A program made the position numbers and the translations under genes. A DNA stretch of 64,000 nt. Source: Geodermatophilaceae bacterium URHA0031 (GTDB lineage Bacteria > Actinomycetota > Actinomycetes > Mycobacteriales > Geodermatophilaceae). A model generated the notes under the pieces. That model ran no database searches, was not told the DNA's origin, and saw only the letters and a list, made by a program, of their open reading frames with translations. Below, piece by piece: positions 17,328 to 24,808 of the stretch (its first letter is position 1; each line of letters begins with the position of its first letter). Location: the NCBI GenBank assembly GCA_000620205.1, contig JHVP01000009.1, positions 70,119-134,118 of the forward strand. The letters run 5' to 3'.

Positions 17328-17780
17328 ATGACGCTGCTGCGCACACAGCTGGGGAACACCCTGCGGGGTCACCGGCTGCGGCAGCGGCGGACGCTGCGGG
17401 ACGTCTCGGGCGCGGCCCGGGTCAGCCTCGGCTACCTGTCGGAGGTGGAGCGGGGGCAGAAGGAGGCGTCCTCCGAGCTGCTCGCCTCGATCTGCGACGC
17501 CCTGGACGTCGAACTGGCCGACCTGCTGGCCGAGGTCAGCCTGGAGATGCGGCTGGCCGAGCCGGCCCGCCGGCCCGTGCGCCCGGTCGCGCTCGCCGGC
17601 GTCGGTGCCGGTCGTCCCGGCGCCCCCGAGGACGACCCGGCCGCGGCTGCCGCGGCCGAGACCCCGGAGCAGGGTGCCGCCGAGACGCCCGTCGCCGAGC
17701 CCGCCCTGGCGCTGGTGGGCGGTGCCCAACCGGCCCGCTCGGGTGCCCGCGCGACCGGCGCCGTCTGCCTCGCCGCCTGA
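17328..17780 (+). CDS. clgR: Transcriptional regulator ClgR (XRE/HTH_3)
   Basis: ClgR activates clp protease and envelope-stress genes in actinobacteria. The 150-residue protein has an XRE helix-turn-helix at about residues 8-65 with the family-specific LRDVSGAARVSLGYLSEVER followed by GQKEASSELLASICDAL. The last ~75 residues are Ala/Pro-rich and unconserved. The ATG at 17328 follows AGGAG (17317-17321) at good spacing. Unlike M. tuberculosis, where clgR is followed by pspA, here pspA is 10.6 kb downstream. C-terminal residues that control ClgR degradation (VCLAA) resemble a Clp degron ending in hydrophobic-Ala-Ala. Confidence 0.93.
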   Translation: MTLLRTQLGNTLRGHRLRQRRTLRDVSGAARVSLGYLSEVERGQKEASSELLASICDALDVELADLLAEVSLEMRLAEPARRPVRPVALAGVGAGRPGAPEDDPAAAAAAETPEQGAAETPVAEPALALVGGAQPARSGARATGAVCLAA

Positions 17781-17812
17781 CGAAGGACCCCGCTGCCCCC
17801 CACGCCTCGTAC

Positions 17813-17987
17813 CTCGGCGCGGGCCCCTGCAGCGGGGCCGTTCCAGCACGTCACCACGCTCGGCGCGGGCCCCTGCGAGGGGGCCGTTCCTGCGCTTGCC
17901 CTGGGGCCCCTGCGAGGGGGCCGTTCCAGCACGTCACCACGCTCGGCGCGGGCCCCTGCGAGGGGGCCGTTCCGGTACGTCACCTCG
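17813..17987. repeat. Four-unit hairpin repeat array after clgR
   Basis: Four direct copies of a ~38-46 bp unit occur: 17813-17858, 17859-17902, 17903-17941 and 17942-17987. Each has gggcccctgc-gag/agc-gggggccgttcc, which folds as ggcccc / ggggcc around a 5-6 nt loop. Three share the spacer cacgtcacc-acgctcggcgcg. Copy 1 differs in the loop (tgcagc for tgcgag) and copy 2 has a divergent spacer (tgcgcttgccctg). The 295-bp clgR-tetR gap holds nothing else except the tetR promoter region. A terminator cluster or a dispersed element family are possible explanations. Confidence 0.85.
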
Positions 17988-18075
17988 TGGGACGGGTGCT
18001 GCTCGGGAGGCGACACGAACATCGCTCGGTGTCCACCTGCTTGACCCAGTGCGACCATCAGGGCACAAAGTGTCC

Positions 18076-18867
18076 ATGTCTTCCCCCGGATCCCGCACCC
18101 AGCTGACGTCGCAGTCCTCCGCGCCGGCCGCCACCTCCGGTCGTCCCGGGGGCGCCGTCCTGGATGCCGACGCGGCTGAGGCGGCCGCGGCCGAGGCGGC
18201 CGCCACGGCGGGGCACCACCTCACGACGCCGGTACCGGTCGGCGCCTTCCTGCAGCCGCCGGCCCCGGGTCTGCAGCTCACTGCGCCGGTGCCGTCGCTG
18301 CCGGTCGCCGTGCCGGCCCCCCGCCCCACCGCGGTGGCACCGCGCGACCCCCGCCGTCCGCTGACCCGGCCGGGCGTGGCCATGAGCCGCACCCGCCGCG
18401 GCCTGCTCACCGGAGCCCGCAGCGCCTTCGCCGAGCGCGGCCTGAAGAAGACGACCATGCAGCACGTGGCCGCTGCCGCGGGCGTCGCCAAGGCGACGCT
18501 GTACAACCACTTCCGCACCAAGGACGACGTCGCGCAGGCGCTGGTCGCCTTCGAGCTCGACCGGCTGGCCGCGCTCGCCGCCGAGCTGCCGCTGACCGTC
18601 GCGGTGCCCGCGCTGGCCGAGGAGGTCGGCGCCCACCCGGTGCTCCGGCGGCTGGCCGAGACCGAGCCCGAGACGCTGGTGCAGATGATGGGGCTGGACT
18701 CCGAGCGGTGGGGCGACGTCGTCCTGGCCCTGGCCTCCGCGCTGCGGATCAGCCGCCCCGAGGCCGAACTGGTCTGCCGGTGGCTGCTGGGCCTGGTGCT
18801 GCAGCCCGGCACCGCGCCGGAGCGGGCCGCTCAGGCGGCCGTGGTCACCGGGCAGCTGGTCGGCTGA
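18076..18867 (+). CDS. TetR/AcrR family transcriptional regulator with long N-terminal extension
   Basis: A 263-residue regulator. The TetR DNA-binding domain spans about residues 103-150 (MSRTRRGLLTGARSAFAERG, LKKTTMQHVAAAAGVAKATL, YNHFRTKDDVA), followed by a helical ligand/dimer domain. Residues 1-100 are an unusual Ala/Pro/Val-rich low-complexity arm. An internal ATG at 18382 would give an ordinary-looking 161-residue TetR, so the true start is uncertain. ATG 18076 is preferred because the codon usage continues upstream and a TTGACC (18041-18046) lies at a promoter-like distance. The target is unknown; the neighbouring DUF4032 gene is the obvious candidate. Confidence 0.85.
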   Translation: MSSPGSRTQLTSQSSAPAATSGRPGGAVLDADAAEAAAAEAAATAGHHLTTPVPVGAFLQPPAPGLQLTAPVPSLPVAVPAPRPTAVAPRDPRRPLTRPGVAMSRTRRGLLTGARSAFAERGLKKTTMQHVAAAAGVAKATLYNHFRTKDDVAQALVAFELDRLAALAAELPLTVAVPALAEEVGAHPVLRRLAETEPETLVQMMGLDSERWGDVVLALASALRISRPEAELVCRWLLGLVLQPGTAPERAAQAAVVTGQLVG

Positions 18868-18884
18868 CCGCCGCTCCTCCTCAC

Positions 18885-18919
18885 GGCCGCCCGGGCCCAC
18901 CCCGGTGGACCGGGCGGCC
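18885..18919. terminator. Hairpin after tetR
   Basis: ggccgcccgg (18885-18894) pairs with ccgggcggcc (18910-18919), and an inner ccacc/ggtgg closes the loop. It lies 17 bp after the tetR stop. There is no T-tract. Confidence 0.5.
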
Positions 18920-19027
18920 AGTTCGTGCCCCGGGCCACACCGACCCGCTGGACGTGACATCGTGGCGCCACGCCGCGAGCAGCGCCGGCGCCGACGGGCC
19001 CCGGCCGAACGACTCGCGGAGGGCGTG

Positions 19028-20281
19028 ATGCGGTACCTGTTCCGTCCCCCGGCCGCCGAGGCCGCCGGGCTGCTGGCCCTCCCGTGGCACCAGCCGCTGG
19101 AGGACTGGGACCCCGCCCTGCTGCTGGAGGTCCCGCAGCGCGGCATCTCCCGGCACGTCGTGCGCTTCACCGTCTCCGAGGGGCGGGTGTACGCCCTCAA
19201 GGAGATCACCGAGTCGCTGGCCCGGCACGAGTACGCGCTGCTGGCGGAGTTCGAGGAGGAGGGGCTGCCCTCGGTCTCGGTGCTCGGCATCTGCGTGGAC
19301 CGGCCCGACGAGCAGGACGCCATCCTGGTGACCCGCTACCTCGAGTACTCGATGTCCTACCGGTACGTGTTCAGCGGGCCACGGGCGGCGCACTCCCCGG
19401 ACCGGCTGCTGGACACCCTGGCCCAGCTCCTCGTGCGCCTGCACCTGGCCGGCGTGTACTGGGGTGACTGCTCGCTGTCCAACACCCTCTTCCGCCTCGA
19501 CGCCGGCGCGTTCACCGCCTACCTGGTCGACGCCGAGACCGCCGAGCGCTACCCGAGCCTGTCCGCCGGGATGCGCGCCTACGACGTCGACCTGGCCCGC
19601 GAGCGGGTCGGGGCCGAGCTGATGGACCTGCAGGCGGGGGAGCTGCTGTCGCCGGACATCGACCCCATCGAGGTCGCCGACGGACTGGCCGGCCGCTACG
19701 AGGCGCTGTGGGACGAGGTGACCCGCGAGGAGGTCTTCCGGCTCGACGAGCAGGCCTACCGGGTGGCCGAACGCCTGCAGCGGATCAACGACCTCGGCTT
19801 CGACGTCGGCGAGGTGGAGTTGGTGACCAGCCCGGAGGGCGCCCGGCTCCGGGTGGAGACCCGGGTGTCCGAGCCGGGGCAGCAGCGACACGAGCTGTTC
19901 CGGCTCACCGGCCTGCAGGTGCAGGAGAACCAGGCGCGGCGGCTGCTCAACGACCTGCGGTCCTACCGGGCCTACCTGGAGCAGCGGGCCGGCCGGCCGG
20001 TGCCCGACACGGTGGTCGGACGGCGCTGGCTCGCCGAGGTCTACCAGCCCGTGCTCGACATCGTCCCGGACGAGCTCGCCGGCCGCCTGGAGCCCGCAGA
20101 GGTCTTCCACGAGGTGCTCGAACACCGCTGGTTCCTCTCCGAGCAGGCGGGCTTCGACGTCGGCACCTGGGCGGCTGCGCGGTCCTACGTCCAGCACGAA
20201 CTGCCGCGCACACCTGCGGTGATGACCACACCGTCGGTGATCGCCGACCGGGGGCAGGTCACGGTTTCGACCTTGGATTGA
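19028..20281 (+). CDS. DUF4032 domain-containing kinase-like protein
   Basis: A 417-residue protein with a kinase-like N-terminal half (Kdo/WaaP-type fold) and a C-terminal DUF4032. The ATP-lysine region is VYALKEITE with the helix LARHEYALLAEFEEE. The catalytic-loop equivalent is HLAGVYWGDCSLSNTLF, where GD and N replace the HRD...N pattern. The metal-binding strand reads LVDAETAE in place of DFG. A GGAGGG ribosome site lies 5 nt before the ATG. Substrate is unknown. The stop codon overlaps the -35 of the sugar ABC operon immediately downstream, hinting at linked biology. Confidence 0.85.
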   Translation: MRYLFRPPAAEAAGLLALPWHQPLEDWDPALLLEVPQRGISRHVVRFTVSEGRVYALKEITESLARHEYALLAEFEEEGLPSVSVLGICVDRPDEQDAILVTRYLEYSMSYRYVFSGPRAAHSPDRLLDTLAQLLVRLHLAGVYWGDCSLSNTLFRLDAGAFTAYLVDAETAERYPSLSAGMRAYDVDLARERVGAELMDLQAGELLSPDIDPIEVADGLAGRYEALWDEVTREEVFRLDEQAYRVAERLQRINDLGFDVGEVELVTSPEGARLRVETRVSEPGQQRHELFRLTGLQVQENQARRLLNDLRSYRAYLEQRAGRPVPDTVVGRRWLAEVYQPVLDIVPDELAGRLEPAEVFHEVLEHRWFLSEQAGFDVGTWAAARSYVQHELPRTPAVMTTPSVIADRGQVTVSTLD

Positions 20282-20306
20282 CACAGCTTGTGAGCTGGGC
20301 CACTCT
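20278..20306 (+). promoter_or_regulatory. Promoter of the lpqY-sugABC operon
   Basis: A consensus TTGACA (20278-20283, overlapping the DUF4032 stop), a 17-nt spacer and CACTCT (20301-20306) precede the TTG start at 20359 by about 50 nt. An agct-tgtg-agct dyad lies in the spacer and could be an operator. Confidence 0.5.
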
Positions 20307-20358
20307 CCGAGAACCGTGGTGACCGCAGGTCCCCCACGCCGATCGGAGGCGGAACACG

Positions 20359-21681
20359 TTGCACAGCGAGCGCATCGCGCGACCAGCCAGGGGGAGGACA
20401 CGGCGTGGGCTCGTCGCCGCAGCGGCGACCGCGGTCGTGGCCTCCTCGCTGGCTGCCTGCGGCAGTGACTCCGGCGGCACGCCGGTCCTGAACTGGTACA
20501 TCAACCCCGACTCCGGTGGCCAGGCCGAGATCGCCTCCCGCTGCACCGAGGCCTCCGACGGGGCGTACCGCATCGAGGTCGCCCAGCTGCCGCGCACCAG
20601 CGACGGCCAGCGCGAGCAGCTCGTCCGGCGCCTCGCGGCCGAGGACGAGTCGATCGACATCATGAGCCTGGACGTCGTCTTCGCTCCCGAGCTGGCCCAG
20701 GCGGGCTTCCTCGCCCCGGTGCCGGAGGACCTCGGTGCGCGGGTGAGCGAGGGGGTCGTGGCAGGCTCCCTCGAGTCGGCGACCTGGGACGACGAACTCG
20801 TCGCGATCCCGTTCTGGGCGAACACCCAGCTGCTCTGGTACCGGAAGTCGGTCGCCGAGGCCGCGGGGCTGGACATGTCCCAGCCGGTCACCTGGGACCA
20901 GCTGATCAAGGCAGCGCAGGACCAGCAGAAGATCCTCAGCGCGCAGGGTCGTCGCTCGGAGTCGTTGACGGTCTGGCTGAACGCGCTCATCGAGTCGGCC
21001 GGCGGGCACATCATCGCGGAGAACTCGACCGACCCGGACAAGATCAAGCTCGGGCTCGACTCCGACGCCGGGAAGCGGGCCGCCGAGGTCATGCACGACG
21101 TCGCCGTGTCCGGCGCCGTCGGGCCGGCCTTCTCGACCTCCAGCGAGGACATCAGCGCCTCGCAGTTCGAGAGTGCGGACGCCGGGTTCATGGTCAACTG
21201 GCCCTTCGTCTGGGCCCAGGCGCAGACGAAGGTCGAGGCGGGCACGCTGGACCAGTCGGTGCCCGACGACTACGGCTGGGCGCTCTACCCGCGGGTCGAC
21301 GCGGACACGCCGTCCGCGCCGCCGCTCGGCGGGATCAACCTCGGTGTCTCGGCGTTCAGCCGCCACGCGGACCTCGCCTACGACGCGACCGAGTGCATCA
21401 CCAGCGACGAGAACCAGACCTACTACATGAACACCAACGGCAACCCGGCCTCCTCCGCCGCGGTCTACGACGACCCGGAGGTCCAGAAGGTGTACCCGAT
21501 GGCCGACACCATCCGGGACTCCCTGGCCGCCGCGGCACCACGGCCCCTGACCCCGTACTACAGCGAGGTCACCGGGGGCATCCAGCGCGAGTACCACCCG
21601 CCGGCGTCGGTCTCGGACTCGACGGCGCAGAGGGCGGACGACCTGATCACCGCCGTACTCCGAGGGGACCAGCTGCTGTGA
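20359..21681 (+). CDS. lpqY: Sugar ABC transporter substrate-binding lipoprotein (LpqY-like)
   Basis: A 440-residue extracytoplasmic solute-binding protein. Arg-rich n-region, hydrophobic stretch LVAAAATAVVASS and lipobox S-L-A-A-C34 predict lipid anchoring. The mature start LNWYINPDSGGQAEIASRCT resembles M. tuberculosis LpqY, which binds trehalose. It is followed by two permeases, an ATPase and a GH13 enzyme, matching LpqY-SugABC. The TTG start follows GGAGG (20345-20349) by 9 nt. Trehalose specificity is inferred from order and resemblance; other alpha-glucosides are possible. Confidence 0.88.
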   Translation: MHSERIARPARGRTRRGLVAAAATAVVASSLAACGSDSGGTPVLNWYINPDSGGQAEIASRCTEASDGAYRIEVAQLPRTSDGQREQLVRRLAAEDESIDIMSLDVVFAPELAQAGFLAPVPEDLGARVSEGVVAGSLESATWDDELVAIPFWANTQLLWYRKSVAEAAGLDMSQPVTWDQLIKAAQDQQKILSAQGRRSESLTVWLNALIESAGGHIIAENSTDPDKIKLGLDSDAGKRAAEVMHDVAVSGAVGPAFSTSSEDISASQFESADAGFMVNWPFVWAQAQTKVEAGTLDQSVPDDYGWALYPRVDADTPSAPPLGGINLGVSAFSRHADLAYDATECITSDENQTYYMNTNGNPASSAAVYDDPEVQKVYPMADTIRDSLAAAAPRPLTPYYSEVTGGIQREYHPPASVSDSTAQRADDLITAVLRGDQLL

Positions 21682-22640
21682 CCACGACGACGCTCCCTCC
21701 CGGCCCCAAGACCCGACCCGTCTCGACGCCCTCCGGCGGCATCAGCGACCGGTCACGCGCCGAACGTCGCCTCGGCTGGATGCTGGCCGGGCCCGCCTTC
21801 GTGGTGATGATGCTGGTCACCGCCTACCCGATCCTGCAGGCCGTCTGGTACTCGCTGTTCAACTACCGGTTGACGGACCCGGAGAACCGGTCGTTCGTCG
21901 GGTTGGGCAACTACCTCGTCATCCTCACCGACTCGCTGTGGTGGCAGGCAGTCGCGGTGACGGTGTTGATCACCGTCGTGACCGTCGTGGTGGAGCTCGT
22001 CCTCGGCTTCGCCCTGGCGCTGGTGATGTCCAAGGCCCTGCAGGCCATCCGGCCGATCCTCCGGGCGGCCATCCTGATCCCGTACGCCGTGATCACCGTC
22101 GTGTCGGCGTTCTCCTGGCAGTTCGCCTTCAACATCACGACCGGCTTCGTCAACAGCTGGCTCTCCTGGTTGCCCGGCATCGGCGCGGACACCGACTGGT
22201 TCGGTGGCAAGTGGACCTCGCTGCTGGTCATCTGCCTCGCCGAGATCTGGAAGACCACGCCGTTCATCTCGCTGCTGCTGCTGGCCGGCCTCGCCCAGGT
22301 GCCGGACGTGCTGCAGGAGGCGGCCCAGGTCGACGGTGCGACGTGGTGGCAGCGGATGTGGCGGGTGACCATCCCGAACATGAAGGCCGCCATCATGGTG
22401 GCGCTGCTGTTCCGGAGCCTGGACGCGTTCCGCATCTTCGACAGCATCTTCGTGATGACCGCGGGCGCCAACGGCACGGAATCGGTGTCGTTCCTCGCCT
22501 ACCGGCAGACCATCTCCCGTGTGGAGATAGGCATGGGGTCGGCGGTCTCGGTCCTGCTCTTCCTCTGCGTGGTGCTCATCGCCTTCAGTTTCATCAAGGG
22601 TTTCAAGGTCGACCTGTCGCAGGCGAGAGGAGAGGGCTGA
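21678..22640 (+). CDS. sugA: Sugar ABC transporter permease (SugA-like)
   Basis: A 320-residue MalF-type inner membrane permease of the trehalose-type importer. About six hydrophobic helices are visible, including LGWMLAGPAFVVMMLVTAYP, VAVTVLITVVTVVVELVLGF and TSLLVICLAEIW. The EAA loop contacting the ATPase reads EAAQVDGATWWQRMWRVTIP. The first ~30 residues are a cytoplasmic Pro/Ser/Thr-rich arm. The GTG start overlaps the lpqY stop (GTGA), and its own stop overlaps the sugB ATG, so the three genes are tightly coupled. Confidence 0.92.
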   Translation: MTTTTLPPGPKTRPVSTPSGGISDRSRAERRLGWMLAGPAFVVMMLVTAYPILQAVWYSLFNYRLTDPENRSFVGLGNYLVILTDSLWWQAVAVTVLITVVTVVVELVLGFALALVMSKALQAIRPILRAAILIPYAVITVVSAFSWQFAFNITTGFVNSWLSWLPGIGADTDWFGGKWTSLLVICLAEIWKTTPFISLLLLAGLAQVPDVLQEAAQVDGATWWQRMWRVTIPNMKAAIMVALLFRSLDAFRIFDSIFVMTAGANGTESVSFLAYRQTISRVEIGMGSAVSVLLFLCVVLIAFSFIKGFKVDLSQARGEG

Positions 22641-23473
22641 TGTCCCGGCGCGAGAAGACATGGTGGTGGATCGCCGGTGTTCTGATCCTCCTCTACTGCT
22701 TGTTCCCGATCGCCTGGATCATCTCGCTGTCCTTCAAGGGGGCAGCGGACATCGCCAACCAGCAGTTCCTGCCCACCGAGGCGACCACCGAGAACTACTC
22801 GACCATCCTCACCGGATCGGCGAGCGACCTCTTCCTGCCGGCGCTGCGCAACTCCTTCGGCATCTGCCTCATCGCGACGTTCATCTCCTGCATCCTGGCG
22901 ATGTTCGCCGCCTACGCCATCGCCCGGCTGGACTTCCCCGGCAAGAAGTTGATCCTCTCCGCTGCACTGGCGGTGGCGATCTTCCCGGTGATCTCGATCG
23001 TCACCCCGCTGTTCAACCTCTGGCGGGAGATCGGGCTCTACGACACCTGGCTCGGGCTGATCATCCCGTACCTGTCGCTGACGCTGCCGATCTCCATCTG
23101 GACGATGTCGGCCTTCTTCCGGGAGATCCCCTGGGAGATGGAGCAGGCCGCGCAGGTGGACGGGGCGACGACCTGGCAGGCGTTCCGCAAGGTCATCGTG
23201 CCGCTGGCCGCCCCGGGCGTGTTCACCACGGCGATCATCGCCTTCTTCATCGCCTGGAACGACTTCGCCTACGGCATCTCCCTGACGTCGACCAGCCGGG
23301 CCCGGCCGGTCCCGGCAGCGCTGGGGCTCTTCTCCGGTGCCTCGCAGTTCGTCGACCCGACGGGGGCGATCGCGGCCGCGGCCGTCGTCGTGACCATCCC
23401 GGTCGTCCTGCTCGTCCTGCTCTTCCAGCGGCGCATCGTCGCCGGCCTGACCAACGGCGCTGTGAAGGGCTGA
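22640..23473 (+). CDS. sugB: Sugar ABC transporter permease (SugB-like)
   Basis: A 277-residue MalG-type permease. Six hydrophobic helices start with WWIAGVLILLYCLFPIAWII. The EAA loop is EQAAQVDGATTWQAFRKVIV, and the conserved IAFFIAWNDFAYG lies near the C-terminus. The ATG overlaps the sugA TGA (TGATG), and AGAGGAGAGGG just upstream offers a ribosome site. It pairs with SugA to form the membrane channel. It is followed 42 bp later by the ATPase gene. Confidence 0.93.
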   Translation: MSRREKTWWWIAGVLILLYCLFPIAWIISLSFKGAADIANQQFLPTEATTENYSTILTGSASDLFLPALRNSFGICLIATFISCILAMFAAYAIARLDFPGKKLILSAALAVAIFPVISIVTPLFNLWREIGLYDTWLGLIIPYLSLTLPISIWTMSAFFREIPWEMEQAAQVDGATTWQAFRKVIVPLAAPGVFTTAIIAFFIAWNDFAYGISLTSTSRARPVPAALGLFSGASQFVDPTGAIAAAAVVVTIPVVLLVLLFQRRIVAGLTNGAVKG

Positions 23474-23515
23474 CCCCGTGCACACCCCAACCGACCTCCC
23501 GGAGGGCAAGAACTG

Positions 23516-24808
23516 ATGGCCGAGATCCAGATGGACCACATCGTCAAGCAGTACGGCGACGGCTTCCCGGCGGTGAACGACGTCAGCCTGGACATCGCCG
23601 ACGGGGAGTTCATGATCCTGGTCGGGCCCTCCGGCTGCGGGAAGTCCACGTTGTTGCGGATGATCGTCGGCCTCGAGGACATCACCAGCGGTGACATGGT
23701 CATCGGCGGCAAGCGGGTCAACGACAAGGCCCCGCGGGAACGCAACCTGTCGATGGTCTTCCAGAACTACGCGCTCTACCCGCACCTCACCGTCTTCGAG
23801 AACATCGCCTTCCCGCTCCGGCTGGCCAAGATGGACGACGCCGAGGTGCGGCGGCGGGTCAACGAGGCGGCCGACGTCCTGGAGCTGCACGAGCACCTCG
23901 AGCGCAAGCCGGCCAACCTCTCCGGCGGCCAGCGCCAGCGCGTCGCGATGGGGCGGGCCATCGTGCGGCAGGCGGAGGCGTTCCTCTTCGACGAGCCGCT
24001 GTCGAACCTCGACGCCAAGCTGCGCGGCCAGATGCGCACGGAGATCTCCCGGCTGCAACGCCGGCTGGGCATCACCACCGTGTACGTCACGCACGACCAG
24101 ACCGAGGCCATGACCCTCGGCGACCGGGTCTGCGTGCTGCGCAAGGGGAAGATCCAGCAGGTCGCCTCGCCACGAGAGCTGTACGAGCAGCCGGTCAACC
24201 TGTTCGTCGCCGGCTTCATCGGCTCGCCGCCGATGAACTTCCTCCCGGCCAGCCTCGAGGGTGACCAGCTGTCCACGCCGTTCGGGCCGATCCAGCTGGA
24301 CGAGCGACGCGTGGCGGCGGTGGCCGGCCGGGACCTGCTGCTGGTCGGCATCCGGCCCGAGTACTTCGAGGACGCCAGCCTGGTCGACGAGGCCAAGCGG
24401 CCGGTGGGCTCGGTCTTCCGGGCCCGGGTGGACGTCACCGAGTGGCTGGGCGACCAGCAGTACGCCTACATCCCGTACGAGGCGCCGGAGGAGATCACCG
24501 CTCAGCTGCGCGCGTTGTCCCGGGAGCTGGACTCCGAGGAGCTGCGGACCCAGGCGATCGTGTCCATCGACTCGACCAGCCGGATCCGGGAGGGCCGGGA
24601 GGCGGAGTTCTGGCTGGACAGCCGGAAGGTGCACGTCTTCGACCCGAGCACGGGGGAGAACCTGACCCGGGACGCCGAGGCGGGCGCAGCACTGACCCGG
24701 ATGGCCACCGAGGACCGCGAGGAGCAGCTCGCCGAGTCCACCGGCGGTCCCAGCGGCGGCATCGGGACACGCGACTCCGGTGGCACCCACGCGGCGGGCG
24801 CCGCCTGA
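23516..24808 (+). CDS. sugC: Sugar ABC transporter ATP-binding protein (SugC/UgpC-like)
   Basis: A 430-residue ATPase of the MalK/MsmX class. Walker A is GPSGCGKST (about 39-47), the Q-loop VFQNYALYPH, the signature LSGGQRQRVAMGRA, Walker B AFLFDEPLSNLDA and the switch VTHDQTEA. A C-terminal regulatory TOBE-type region follows (FIGSPPMNFLPA...). The last ~45 residues are an unconserved acidic then Gly-rich tail. GGAGGG lies 9 nt before the ATG. Energises uptake through SugA-SugB. The stop codon TGA overlaps a CTG that appears to start the GH13 gene. Confidence 0.95.
   Translation: MAEIQMDHIVKQYGDGFPAVNDVSLDIADGEFMILVGPSGCGKSTLLRMIVGLEDITSGDMVIGGKRVNDKAPRERNLSMVFQNYALYPHLTVFENIAFPLRLAKMDDAEVRRRVNEAADVLELHEHLERKPANLSGGQRQRVAMGRAIVRQAEAFLFDEPLSNLDAKLRGQMRTEISRLQRRLGITTVYVTHDQTEAMTLGDRVCVLRKGKIQQVASPRELYEQPVNLFVAGFIGSPPMNFLPASLEGDQLSTPFGPIQLDERRVAAVAGRDLLLVGIRPEYFEDASLVDEAKRPVGSVFRARVDVTEWLGDQQYAYIPYEAPEEITAQLRALSRELDSEELRTQAIVSIDSTSRIREGREAEFWLDSRKVHVFDPSTGENLTRDAEAGAALTRMATEDREEQLAESTGGPSGGIGTRDSGGTHAAGAA

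Noticed and set aside
17432-18058. Minus-strand frames reading through the hairpin repeat array after clgR.
   Set aside because: They are generated by the repeats (RNGPLAGARAE-type translations) and have no domain or credible start.
20284-20306. A CRP-like TGTGA-N6-CCACT in the lpqY promoter.
   Set aside because: The second half-site is too degenerate (CCACT for TCACA) to claim a CRP site.
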